DNA of 64,000 bases, from the NCBI GenBank assembly GCA_036937835.1, contig CM072874.1, positions 16,195,001 through 16,259,000 on the forward strand, read 5' to 3'. The stretch's first letter is position 1. Each line of letters begins with the position of its first letter. Position numbers and translations under genes: made by a program. Shown here in pieces: positions 11,831 to 22,545 of the stretch. The DNA is from Pampus argenteus (lineage: Eukaryota; Chordata; Actinopteri; Scombriformes; Stromateidae). The notes beneath the pieces were generated by a model. It was not told the DNA's origin. It ran no database searches and was given only the letters and a program-made list of their open reading frames with translations.

Positions 11831-14317
11831 ACTTCTAGATGGCAGAAATGTGGCACCATTAAAGAATATGCAACACAGACAGTTTCAGTCACAATGCAGA
11901 TCATCTCTGAGAATTAATGGAACAGATTCCTCATATATTCAAGGCCTTGATTACTATGCTATTGATAATGTAGAGCAGAGATAAATCATCTGCTATCATC
12001 TGAGGAATACATTAAAGTCACGCGAAAGTGAGTCCATCAGTCTTTTGCATGTTTCATAAATTAACCAGATTCAAACTGGGCCAAGAACAGGCGTCAACAA
12101 TTATATTGTGCTAAGAACATGTATAATTATACATGTATGATTTTCTAGTTACAGTAAACATACACTTTCCATGCAGGTAAGTCAAGTGAAATAACCAAGC
12201 AAACTTTTGTCTTTGAGCACAATGACTCAGTCTAATCAAAATACTGGAAACTGATGCCAATCAAGAGCAACAATTTGTCTAATTAATGCCATTAATCAAA
12301 GATGGAGAACTCATTACTGAAAACAGCTGGTGAGTGCAAATTGGTTGAAAGGCAATCAACGCTATGATTGGATAAATCCTGGTCTATTGTGTAGTCACCA
12401 GCCAATCCTGATCTGTTGCTAAGCAGAAAAAAAGCCCACCACCTGTTCTCATCAGTGCGCTGCAGAGAGGTCTCCAGCCCACACACTCACTGGAGATATC
12501 AGACCTGTACATCCAATTCATCCTTTGTGATTAAGAGATACATTTCATTACATTTCTTGAGTGTGTATTGGCCCAATTAGATTTAGAGATGGTTAACAGA
12601 TTTGGAACAACAAATATCATTAAAAAAAAGACAGCATTGACAGATAAAGGTTTATACTACGGAGTACGATTTATGGCAGTTTTGTTTGCACACTAAAATG
12701 TAGGCTGCAGTCTATATCAGACAGTATATGGTGGAGGGGTGACTGATTAGTAATCATTCATCTCCCATCTGATCAAGTTTAACTCACTGATTTGCTGAGG
12801 AATAATGAATGAAGGATATAGATGTTTTGTGTACATTTTTAATTCTGTATTCTGCAATGAAGTGGATAAAGCAGAGATAAAATGACCACTAATCAGATCA
12901 GTTTATAATGATCTGTTTTATGGTGAAAAGATTATCAATAATTGGTTTGTGTTGAGTTTTAGCTGTAGTGAGTCTACTTATCCATAGGTCCATAGATATA
13001 CAGTATTTCAGCTGTCATAACATTTATCAATCGTCCATATCAATAAACGCAGTGTATTTTTTATTTTTTTTATCCCAGTTGGTAAAATGTGATTTCAATA
13101 ACAGCAGTGGGGTACTGGTACAATCTCAGCAGAAGATAAAAAAATGCAAGTAAGATAAGCAGAAACTGTCGACCATTTGAAGTTTCCACATATCAAAATG
13201 TCTGCTGTGGGAAGGGCCTATAAAAAATGTTTAATTTGTTTGGTTTCTTTCAGAAAAGCCAGACCTCTTCAGTCTGATGGCCTGAGTGCAGTGAGGATAT
13301 CAAGATCTAACAGGAGTCATATCAGCAGGGTTGTAGTGCTTCGCATGAGGCACTTCCCTGGTTTAAAGACTGGATAGCTCTCGAATTGATGGAGATTGGC
13401 ATGAATAATTTAGGTCTGCATTACACTGGAAAGAAATGGTGACTCAGAAGAGGAAAAGTGGAAATGTTAAGTGTTTTAGAGACTGCTTTCTTGGTCAGTG
13501 TCTGCCATGAAAGGCTTTTCTAGCAGAGCCACTGTGTAGCAGAATACATACAGTATAAATGCATGTGCTGTTCAGCAAATAGACATCCGTTTTGGCAGAT
13601 GTTAAGAAATCTCTCATACACACTATGTATTTTATTGTGTGTATTAAACAGTCAAATGTTGTGAAATGGCTGACATCAAACTGCCTATTGGTAACTACAG
13701 AACTAGAGGGGAAAAAAAAAAGCACTAGTTCATGACTGCTGTCTACCCTCTGTAACCATACAACATGCTGGAGGCTCAGTACATAGCAGAACACTCTATA
13801 AATAGATCTCCCCTGCAGCTTTGGAGTCAGGAGTAGCGTTAGTGTGTGCATTAGTGGGCTGGCATGCAACATGAATGACTGGAAGTTGACAGAGAGGAAG
13901 AAAAAGAAGTGATGAAAACAACCAGCCATGAGTACATCACTAGTTGTGCTGCTACATCTTTCATTTCACCCCGCAGTGACTGGTGATTAACTGGAGAGCA
14001 TTAACAAAATTTCATGTGGCGTTAGCTTCACACATGCAGCCGTACAGCGTATTGATCACAGCAGTGCCCTCAGCTCATATTGGTTATTAATGTACAGCTG
14101 TGACGTAGGGGATTTTGAGTTATGTAACTTAATGCATTGTGGAAGTGAGTTCCTGTAGAGTGGTATTCATGCCTATGAAAAAAAAATAAATAATGCTATT
14201 CATTCATAACTGCACCAGCACTATTTTCTTTTAAGGCCCTGAGTTTTGGCAGTTTGTGATACACATCATTTTATAAATGTTTATCAACATGACTGTGAGG
14301 TCTGACTCATTAACAAC

Positions 14318-14745
14318 AATGCTTTGGGCTAAATGCTAATATCAGCATGCTAACATACTCATAATGACAACACAAACATGCTAATGTTTAGCAGGTATCA
14401 TTTTTACAATGACTTAGTTTTAAGTTGCTAATTAGCACTAAACACAAAGTACAGTTGAGGCTGATGAATGTCATCAGGTTTGAAGGTATTCGTATTGGAC
14501 ACATTTTGATCCAATGTTTGGTGCTAGATGAAAAGTCAGATGATCAGCAATAGTTCACAATTTTGTACCAAATATCGAAATATATCGAAAGTTGTTGAGC
14601 CATCTCATTACATCATTTCATTTACAGGTTCACCAAAGTCGGTTTGATTCATCCTCTGGGGACCATGAATGAACAACATTTCATGGGAATCCATCCAGTC
14701 GTTGAGATATTTCAGTCTGGACGAGAGCGGTGGACCAACCAACAG
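14318..14745 (+). repeat. Teleost dispersed repeat, longest copy
   Basis: Recognisable ordered blocks: AATGCTAATATCAGCATGCT; a second GCTAACAT-type block; TTAGCACTAAACACAAAG; GAGGCTGATGAATGTCATCA; GGTGCTAGATGAAAAGTCAG; TTCATCCTCTGGGGACCATG; and ATCCATCCAGTCGTTGAGAT. The same blocks in the same order occur at about 21.5-21.8 kb and, inverted, at 30.7-31.1 kb. I do not see terminal inverted repeats or coding capacity, so the class is left open. Confidence 0.75.
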
Positions 14746-15414
14746 ACTATCATATCCAGCTGCTCATGTGATTAAAAAGGATCTACAGATTAATTGAAGA
14801 GAATTATTGGTTGTACCTCTGGTATCATGCACTCACATCTTAAAGCTCCAGCAGACTTTATAGTATTCTGCTTCACTCACCTGCATCTATGCCCGATGCA
14901 ATTGTTTTAAATGACCTTGCTCAGTCAAAAGTGGGCATGAATAATTTATCAGAGACATTCTGTATGATGGCTGTATAAATTATGCAATTTTGGGTGTTAT
15001 GACACATTACAGTGCAGACACATGGTTGAAATTGCTCTTTTTCACTGTACGTATGACACCCATCTCATACAACAACCACCTTATCAGTTTTTCTCCACTT
15101 CATAAAGCACAGAGCCACCCTCAGCAGTCTTACATCCCACCTACACTGAATGAGTCCCGTTGAAGGTCACTGGAGGAGGACTGATTTGTACAGTGATTGG
15201 CCTAAAGGGGGCAGTGTAATTCACAGGAGAAAATGTAAACCAAACATACAGGTTTTAGAAATTATTGTTGCAAATATAATAAAACCTAGTCTGCACAGCA
15301 GCTGCTTCCATAAAGAGGAAGGCCACTAATATCATGGCACCAGCATGCAAATATACAGCAGTTTGTAAATTAAAAAGAGAGAGAGAGAGGAAAAAAAGAG
15401 TATATTGTTTTTCC

Positions 15415-15420
15415 TTTATT
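15415..15420 (-). terminator. hspb1: Candidate hspb1 poly(A) signal
   Basis: TTTATT on the + strand reads AATAAA on the minus strand, about 610 bp after the hspb1 stop codon. It is the first good hexamer I see downstream. Cleavage here would give a 3' UTR of about 0.6 kb. Confidence 0.4.
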
Positions 15421-15667
15421 CACTGTTTGCGTGACTGAATAGTTTGTTTCCAAAAGGCAACTGCAGATGAAATCAGTCTATTTCCAGTCCAAGGGGACCA
15501 CTGTGTGATCGTTAACAGGCATTGTTCTGCACTTAGGATGGTGGTGTGTATGCTCTCCCGGGACGATGGCTCCTTAATCTACAAGATCACTGCTATTACA
15601 GTCCACTGTTGTCTTTAGTGTGTCTGGAGAGGCATGAAAGGGAATTTGCTCAACAGAAATAAGGAAG

Positions 15668-15687
15668 GTGTGTGTGTGTGTGTGTGT
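15668..15687. repeat. (TG)n microsatellite
   Basis: TG run within the predicted hspb1 3' UTR. Confidence 0.9.
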
Positions 15688-16025
15688 TAAGTGAGGGAGC
15701 AAGAGAAGAGTGTAAAGGGGCTAAACTGAGATTTCCTACATTCAGAAGAAGAGTGTAATTACCGCAGAAAGAGCAGGCATATGGCACTGGTGCAGATGTG
15801 TTTACACAGTGCACTCAGCTGGGGTTGGCTCATTATCAGAAACAGAGAGCAGAGAGAAGAGGATGGGCAACTCCTCGCATCTGAAGAAGCCTGCTTTAGG
15901 TAGAGCACTTACATCTGAAGAGGCGATTAGCTGCTGCCTCACCTTTCTAGAAGCAGTTTGTCAACATAAAGTGCTATTTTGAATGTGTGTTTGCATGTGT
16001 GGGAAACGGTGTGCTGCTTTTCTTT

Positions 16026-16182
16026 CTACTTCTTCACGACACCGCTTGTGTTGTCAACGGTGACAGGTATTGTGGTCTCAGAGGATTCGATGGCCTGTTT
16101 GATCAAAGGAGCCTCAACGGTCAGCAACCCATCAGGAGACAGGGAGGAGGTCACCTTCTCAATGTCGGTGCCAGCGGGCAGG
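16026..16182 (-). CDS. hspb1: hspb1 coding exon 3 (C-terminal)
   Basis: The acceptor CAG is at 16183-16185. The first base completes Thr157 (AC + C), and the exon then reads LPAGTDIEKVTSSLSPDG..LLTVEAP to the end of the alpha-crystallin domain. The tail carries the IPV oligomerisation motif at 195-197 and ends VVKK, with TAG at 16026-16028. Length is 157 bp, or 51 full codons plus the stop and one shared base. Confidence 0.95.
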
Positions 16183-18941
16183 CTGCAGGGGAGCAATACA
16201 GCACAGTTAGGTCATACGTTTAACAAACCACTGCAGTGAATTTATAAAAAGCACCTGTCTTGATAAAAAAAAACAACTTACTTAAACAAAGACTGATTGA
16301 AATATCAGTCTCTTAACTGAATAAAATCAGTTTGTATTCTCAGTGTGCTCTGCGGCCCCTGGATGGCAGCAGAGCACTAATAAGCTAAAAATTCACACAG
16401 AGGGCTGAACGCTAGGAGGCTGCTGCTGCTGCTTTTCAGAGCATGAAATTCAGCTTTCAGCAGATGCCAGCCCTCTACAGGCCCGACCAGCCCAAAATTA
16501 AAGAGACTCACAGCAATCACAGGAACCTGGAGCCTGGCTGAGAAACGCATTTCCTATCATCAAAGTTCACTGCAAAGCCACTATCAAACAGCTGAAACAA
16601 AACGAGTTTCTAGCTGTGATTTTTGAAAGTTTTGAAGCGAGTTGTTGTTATTATAATGGCCAGCAGCCTCCTTTCATTATGTGGACAATATTCTTGGAAA
16701 ATGTGATCAAAACTAGAATTTAATGTTGCAGGCTAATTCTTTGATAACTGCTGCATTTTATAAACGGCGAGCTACTTACGTGTATTTCCTGGTAAAGGTT
16801 CTGGATACAAAGCCGTGCTCGTCCTTCCTCTCCTCGTGCTTGCCTATGGACAAAGAAAACAAGTTTATACTAGTCTGAAAGTTACATTCACTTTAAGGAA
16901 TTTGTTTATAATATATGATGATGCAGATCCAAGCTTGTCATCTTGTACAGTCTGTATTTTGAAAAATGTATACTACAGGTATATGGAAATTGAAGCGAAT
17001 ACAGCATTAGTGGTGGGACTGACTGCATGGTTTTGTAGGCACGCATGCAGTCTTAAAACTATGGCAGGTGTTATATCTTATAACTTATTATAACAGTCAT
17101 AACTCACTTAAAATTAAGCTTCATTGTATTTTTATAAACAAACTAAACTAAACTAGTCAGTATTTTTGTTTTGTCAAAGCAGAGGTCTATCCAACATATA
17201 GTAATTAAGGCTCAGCTCATTTAAGTGTCTCATTTCATTGAGCCATCATGGGAAAAGGGACTTCTCATGGAATTACTGTATTTCCCAAAGTGTCCTGACA
17301 TGGTCATTTATCTTATTATACGTCTAGCATTAATACGCATATGGAATCAGATACTGTTCAATGACAGTGCTATTCTGTGTTTACGGAGGTCTTTGTAGTG
17401 GTATTTTTATCCTGTACATCTCCTACTAAAATAACCACAGCCGTATGAGCCACAGCCAGTCTCTTACAGGCACTCAGATGCCAGGCTGTCGTGTAAAAAC
17501 ATTGGCCTTCATTCTTTCTCTATACACTAATATGTTTGTTATGACAACAGGCAGGGGAGCTGTCCATCTCTCAACAGGACGAGACTGTCAGCATCCGGTT
17601 GGAACCAGCGGGGACTTTTTCTACAACTAAATTAAGGGTCATTACTTCTGCGTATGCATGACTGGTGAGAAGGCTGTAAAGCTCATCTTTAAAGCTGATG
17701 ATATCTTTAAAACATATTATCAATGTTCCCATGTGACGTATGAGAAACATGAGGTGGCAAATTCCACTTGGACTTAATCCTGAGCTTTGTTTATCTTTAG
17801 TGTCTCTGACTACCAATACATCCAGGCAGTCTCCTGGCTGTAGACATAGTCAGGCCCTGGACCCTGGACAAGATCCAGCAGTCCTTTTAGAGTAACAGGC
17901 ACACTGGGTGAGTCACAGCTAAATCCCTTACTCTAAAAGAATGATGCTTTGTGAAATAGCAGACAGAGAGGCCTGACACTGGTTGGCAGGGGACAAAAGG
18001 AGCTCATGGCTTCAAAGAGTAAAGCTATTATATGATCCATTCCATACTTCATTCAGCTAATTTTGATTTGCTTTTGCTTCACAAACATAAAAACACATTA
18101 TGAAAACATTTCACACCAAGAAGTGAACCTGTTTTTGCACTGTGTTCAGTTCAGAGCTGCTGTTAAAGTCGACTCCCACATGTTGAATTGTGTGTTGTTT
18201 TGCAACTAGCTGGCGTGCATTGAACAGCCCCCACCCTCCAGTGTACTGGGAATCAGTATATTGTCTCAAGATATTACATAACTCTGCAGCAATGCATCTG
18301 CCTCGTCTTTGACCCAGCGAGAAGGTTTCCTGTCTTTTTGTTTGGTAGTAGAGCAGGTGTTGTTTTACAGGAAGAGACACAAATAACTACACACAGTGAC
18401 TTATTACGTTAAGTACTTGCCAATGCATCTGCCCTGTATACAAACACATGATGTTTTTAGGCTGAGGTCATGAACATGCAGTGGGTAACAGTGTGGTACA
18501 AACAGAGGATAAGTGAAGGAGACATGAGGGCTTACCTGTGATTTCCACCACGCCGTCCTTGGTCTTCACCACCAGCTCTTCAGGTGAGAAATGGTTGACA
18601 TCCAGGGACACTTTCCAGCTGTCTTGTGTCTGCTTGATCTCCGAGATGCCGCTGCTCATCTGGCGGGACAGGGCACGAGCATGCTGCGGCATCATGGCGC
18701 CGGGGTAAATCATAGGAACGTGGGGCATGATGGGCGCTTGGGGCATCATGGGGCTCATGTCAGGGGTCAGGATGGAGGGTCGAATGTACCCAGGCCAGTG
18801 GGTGCTGGGGAATGTTGTAAAGTCCTCGTGCAGGGCCGGCATGCCAAAAGACTGGTCGAAGATACGGCTCTGGTGCCAGTCACGGAATGGGTCCCAGCTC
18901 GGGGTGCGGAGCAAGGTGAAAGGAATACGTCTCTCTGTCAT
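16026..18941 (-). CDS. hspb1: Heat shock protein beta-1 (Hsp27), whole gene, 3 coding exons
   Basis: Small ATP-independent chaperone that forms large oligomers, holds unfolding proteins, and is regulated by heat-shock factor and by MAPKAPK2 phosphorylation. Exons 18536-18941, 16780-16843 and 16026-16182 join in frame to 208 residues (human 205). Visible features: N-terminal MTERRIPF and the WDPF motif at 16-19; phosphosite equivalents Ser15, Ser92 and Ser96 in RALSRQMS; alpha-crystallin domain at about 101-182 with SLDVNHFSPEELVVKTKDG and KHEERKDEHGFVSR; C-terminal IPV motif at 195-197. Oddities: Thr151 stands where mammals have the dimer-forming cysteine (Cys137 of human), and residues 59-87 form a Met/Pro-rich insert. 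The neighbours are srrm3 upstream on the same strand and ywhag convergent, as in human. Confidence 0.96.
16780..16843 (-). CDS. hspb1: hspb1 coding exon 2
   Basis: A 64-bp exon with acceptor AG at 16844-16845 and donor GTAAGT at 16774-16779. It encodes residues 136-156 (GKHEERKDEHGFVSRTFTRKY) and splits codons on both sides. Exon size and phases match those of vertebrate HSPB1. Thr in SRTFTRKY replaces the cysteine of the mammalian protein. Confidence 0.95.
18536..18941 (-). CDS. hspb1: hspb1 coding exon 1 (N-terminal)
   Basis: It begins at ATG 18939-18941, chosen because MTERR is the conserved HSPB1 start. It ends at donor GTAAG (18531-18535) after the first base of Gly136. It encodes 135 full codons: the WDPF-containing N-terminal arm, a Met/Pro-rich insert, the RALSRQMS phosphorylation segment and the first half of the alpha-crystallin domain. 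The frame stays open upstream to another ATG at 19011-19013, which would add 24 Ser/Thr/Ala-rich residues. That ATG lies very close to the predicted cap site, so the inner ATG is preferred. Confidence 0.95.
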
Positions 18942-19043
18942 GGCTGCTGTGTTTTGAGGCAGAAGTGCAGTGTTGCTGGCGGCAGATGAAGAGTCTGTTG
19001 GCCTCTCTGACAAAGTTTTCCAAACGCGCTGTCTGCCTTTCAG

Positions 19044-19051
19044 CTTTTATA
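19044..19051 (-). promoter_or_regulatory. hspb1: hspb1 TATA box
   Basis: CTTTTATA on the + strand is TATAAAAG on the minus strand. It sits 102-112 bp before the chosen hspb1 start codon, which places the cap near 19015-19022 and gives a 5' UTR of about 75-80 nt. Heat-inducible hsp promoters typically have a TATA box. Confidence 0.75.
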
Positions 19052-19126
19052 CGCGCTCACACACACCAACCCTGTCAACAGAGACCTCCTTTCTAACTCA
19101 AGCCCCCACCCCACAGCACATTTATA

Positions 19127-19139
19127 GAAGGTACTAGAA
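19127..19139 (-). promoter_or_regulatory. hspb1: Heat-shock element, imperfect three-unit
   Basis: The minus strand reads TTC-TA-GTA-CC-TTC, which matches TTCnnGAAnnTTC except for one base in the middle unit. It lies about 75-90 bp upstream of the TATA box, the usual place for HSF1 sites in hsp promoters. Motif and position are seen; HSF1 binding is inferred. Confidence 0.5.
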
Positions 19140-19427
19140 TATCTATTTGTGGCAGACGTAGCAGCCGAATGGAATCCAACAAGAAGACCCTCCCCCGTGA
19201 CAGCTGACCGGTACACTGTCAAACTCCCACCCCTCCTCACCCCTTACATTTAGAACAACTGGGAGGCTGCTGGGAAGTCAGACGCCTGACTGACTGATAA
19301 GCACATTCAAAACTCAGCTTTAGATATGACCAATATGCTGCGTCTGTCATCACACAGACACGCAGACACCTAGATAGTTTAAAAGACAAAAAGTTTTAAA
19401 TTATTATTTAAATTATGACTAATGAAT

Positions 19428-19440
19428 TTCAAGATTCTTC
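19428..19440. promoter_or_regulatory. hspb1: Possible distal heat-shock element
   Basis: TTC-AA-GAT-TC-TTC matches TTCnnGAAnnTTC with one mismatch, about 380 bp upstream of the hspb1 TATA box. It is weaker evidence than the proximal site because it is more distant and the surrounding DNA is AT-rich. Confidence 0.3.
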
Positions 19441-20239
19441 CACAAGTCCTGTGAAATAAAGTTTTAAATATGTGGTATGAGACATAATGATTCTTGTTAC
19501 TTTATTTGAAGTGATTGGCTGATAGTCCATGTCAATGTTTTTAAGTTCTGATTCGCTGAAGGCCTTTTGGATGTTTTTCTTACCCTGATGGTGGAACATG
19601 ATTTTCTAATCAATATCAGATGTGTTACTAGGGTGTGGCCTACATAACATACTGGTGCCTGTGTCCTATTATTGTTGATCTTGGTGGAGGAGTGCCATGC
19701 AACTTTTTTGTCCCCTTCTCGCTTTTGTGAATTAATGACACACAGGAGGATGCAGTATAAGAACTGACAAACACACCTTGGTCTACATGCAATTACCACA
19801 ACATTCAGCTCAAAGTATTCACAATTGTCTGTTACTGTATCAGATCTGTGCAGTGACTTTTTCTGCAGCCCCTTGTGTTATTAATGTCACCAGCAGGGGA
19901 ATTAATAAACTGTGATTTCTCAAATCTACTGACTGCTTGGCAGACTTTTATTGCCGCCGTCTCTGGTTTTATTGTACAGTATGTCACTGATGTGTTCGCA
20001 TTGGCACTCCCATGAGATTTTCAGCATTAAAAGGGCTTGTGCATTACACGCCGTCACCCTGAACCTAAAGGTTAACAGTCTCCCACAGACTCCTTAAAGT
20101 TGCAAACAAGCTTTTGGGCAGGCGTTACCGGTGTCAATGCCCACTGGTGAATAGCTTTTGTAATGACATGACTGTTAATGTCCAAGAAGTCAGACAAAGG
20201 TGTAATAGATGATAGCCGGTTAGCTTCCATAACTTAGCA

Positions 20240-21146
20240 CAGGGGTGTCAAACTCATTTTAGCTCAGGGGCCACATGAAGGAAAATCTATTTCCAGGTGG
20301 GCCGGACCATAAAATTATGGCATAATAACAACATCACAAATTATGGTCTTTACAAAACACTTTAAATTAGTGCAATTTCAAGAACAAAATGCCTCAGTGA
20401 TCGGAACTTACACTTTGTCTCAGTGTATATACAAAGACATACAACTTTAAGTCACAGCCTGAGATTGAACAAAACACTCTAGGTATCAAATACCTTATTT
20501 GTCATTTCCACATCTTAATCCTGAGCTAACTCACCACACCATACAAACTGAGGTAAAAAACTTTTCAAGAGGGTTGAGCTACTCCCTGCCTTGTAGGCTA
20601 CACTATTTATTGATAGAAAAATAAAAGCTGTGCAATGCTTTAACAATTTCAACAATGAACACTTTCTTTAAATATCCACAGAGGACATTCATTTTCACAG
20701 AACTTCATCAGGGTGCATACGTGTCTCATGCAGCATTTTAAGTGGGGTTACCCACTGTTTATTTTACTCCTGAAACCTGGGATCTTTTAGCTTTCACAAG
20801 CGCATCAATATTACGGGTCACATCCTGAGTGGTAGCCATCGGTTATTAAAGACTCTGTTTTCAGAGTCAACTTTTCTCTTCTGCATTGTGAGGGTTGTCT
20901 TCGGCTAACTGCTATCTTCGCAATAACTTGAAGCTAGACTTCATTGACGCAGGAAGTGCACAGCACGTGCACGGCAAGGCAGCTGAAGCATTGCATTATT
21001 GGATCTGTAGTTCTGTGCAGTACTGTGTTATCAGCGCTTCATATCGACGGGTCATTAATAACAATAATGTAAAATGATCTCGCGGGCCGAATATGATTAC
21101 ACGGCGGGCCAGATGCGGCCCGCAGGCCGTGAGTTTGACACACGTG
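20240..21146 (+). mobile_element. Non-autonomous hAT element, 907 bp, TSD acttagca
   Basis: Terminal inverted repeats start CAGGGGTGTCAAACTCA on the left and, reverse-complemented, CACGTGTGTCAAACTCA on the right, differing at three inner positions. The element is flanked by a perfect 8-bp direct repeat, acttagca, at 20232-20239 and 21147-21154. An 8-bp TSD and CAGGGG-type ends are hallmarks of the hAT superfamily. The subterminal ends are rich in GGCC/GCCGG words (GGGCCGGACC, GCGGCCCGC). There is no transposase frame inside, so it is a deletion derivative or MITE that moved with a related enzyme. Confidence 0.9.
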
Positions 21147-21493
21147 ACTTAGCACTTTAAGGTACCGCAGTAGTTGCTGTTTGGTGAGCATGCACAACAC
21201 CAGGGCCCTGGACCTGGCTAACCAAAAGGGAACGCAGCCATCCATAATGTTATTAATCTGTGCTTTTCCTGTTTTGACAAGTCAAAATGTTTCATTTCAA
21301 AAGAAGAATGAAAATGGTTCAACTTGAGCAAAAGCACACTCCAATAAACACGGTCAGTGCATCTTCTGCTAGCTAGCTAGCTTATGGTACTTATCGTACA
21401 GTTGGCGTTTTGGGGTGAATTATCATAAATGGTCCAGCATTCAAATGAGGTGAGGCGAAAATTAACTTCCCTTTCTGTCTGAACAGCGGAGCA

Positions 21494-21835
21494 TTGAGCT
21501 AAATGACACGCTAACATGCTCACAATGATAATGCTAGCATGTTGATGTTCGCCTATTTAAAATTATACCCATATTCACCATCTTAGTTAGTGTATTAACA
21601 TCCAGATGATTGCTGATCAGAAGGTCAGCATATTAATAGTATTGGATAAAATTCCATTTTGACCAGTTGAGGGCACTAGATGAAAAGTCAGAGTTAATAA
21701 GAGTTAATAATTCAAATTAAAATTCATCCTATTGGGACTATGAATGTCTGTACAAAATGTGCCAACCCATTAATTGTAGATGTTGAGATATTTTATTAAA
21801 TAAGTGGAAACTTTGACCTGCTGGTGCTGCTAGAA
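21494..21835 (+). repeat. Teleost dispersed repeat copy
   Basis: It shares ordered blocks with 14318-14745: GCTAACATGCTCACAATGAT; ATTCACCATCTTAGTTAG; GGCACTAGATGAAAAGTCAG; TTCATCCTATTGGGACTATG; and GTAGATGTTGAGATATTTTA. Same orientation, with several small deletions. Confidence 0.7.
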
Positions 21836-21944
21836 GTTATTTGAATTCATCCTCTAAAGAAAGAAAAACTGGCAGCAAAACAGTCAAAATCCTTATCAGT
21901 GAAATAAAAGTGTATATTCAGTGCTGGGACGGTTACCTAAAAAT

Positions 21945-22545
21945 TAGTGGTGGGCCGTTAACGGCGTTAACGCGCTGTGATAATGTGAGACTCTTATCGA
22001 GAGATATAAAAAATACCAGCGTTAATCTATTATCAAAATTGGGTTTGGAGCTGGGTCCTATAATAAGCAAACTGATGACTTTCAACATGATATTTTAGCG
22101 TGGATGTATAAATATTTACAAATTTTCGAACCTTTACGCGCCTGTGAATTACTGAACTACCACACCAAACGTGAAGCCGCAAGGCTTGCTTCAGGGAAAA
22201 TTCATTTTTAAGAAGCTTCCCGATGGTGGCATCAACAACACTAAGGTTGTGTGCACCTTATGCAATGCAGAACTGGTTTACTGTAGAGTTCTTCCAGTCT
22301 CAAATAGCACCTGAACACAAAGCATCCCTTTGCTATAAGCAGTCAGGGATGCATTTTGCAAACTGATGCATTTTGGCTCCTGTTCTAATGCATCCCCTGG
22401 CTTAAGAAACCCGTTCTCAAAGACTTACTTTTGGTCAGTACTTTGGTATTTCGCATTCTGAACGAGCCATTTTAATGTAGATTAATTTCAAGATTTCAGT
22501 GAGATTAATCTAGATTTTAAAAAAATGTATCTATGCCCACCACTA
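21945..22545 (+). mobile_element. Non-autonomous hAT element, 601 bp, TSD ctaaaaat
   Basis: The ends are TAGTGGTGGGC and GCCCACCACTA (11-bp terminal inverted repeats). A perfect 8-bp direct repeat, ctaaaaat, lies at 21937-21944 and 22546-22553. Inside, a + strand frame at about 22205-22310 reads KKLPDGGINNTKVVCTLCNA, which resembles the start of a BED-type zinc finger (Cys-x2-Cys) at the N-terminus of hAT transposases. It then reaches a stop, so the element keeps only the 5' remnant of a transposase gene. A partial inverted copy is at 47323-47819. Confidence 0.9.

Larger units (their letters stand above)
10136..15414. other. Convergent intergenic DNA between ywhag and hspb1
   Basis: No exon is supported. 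The stretch holds possible extended ywhag 3' UTR to about 10.9 kb, a 40-bp CA run at 11672-11711, and two copies of a dispersed fish repeat (about 11,600-11,830 and 14,318-14,745). Most of the rest is AT-rich unique-looking sequence. The 144-codon antisense frame at about 13,495-13,929 has no family likeness and no splice context. Confidence 0.6.

Noticed and set aside
13495..13929. 144-codon minus frame between ywhag and hspb1
   Set aside because: No recognisable domain; aromatic and cysteine-rich composition typical of random AT-rich antisense sequence.
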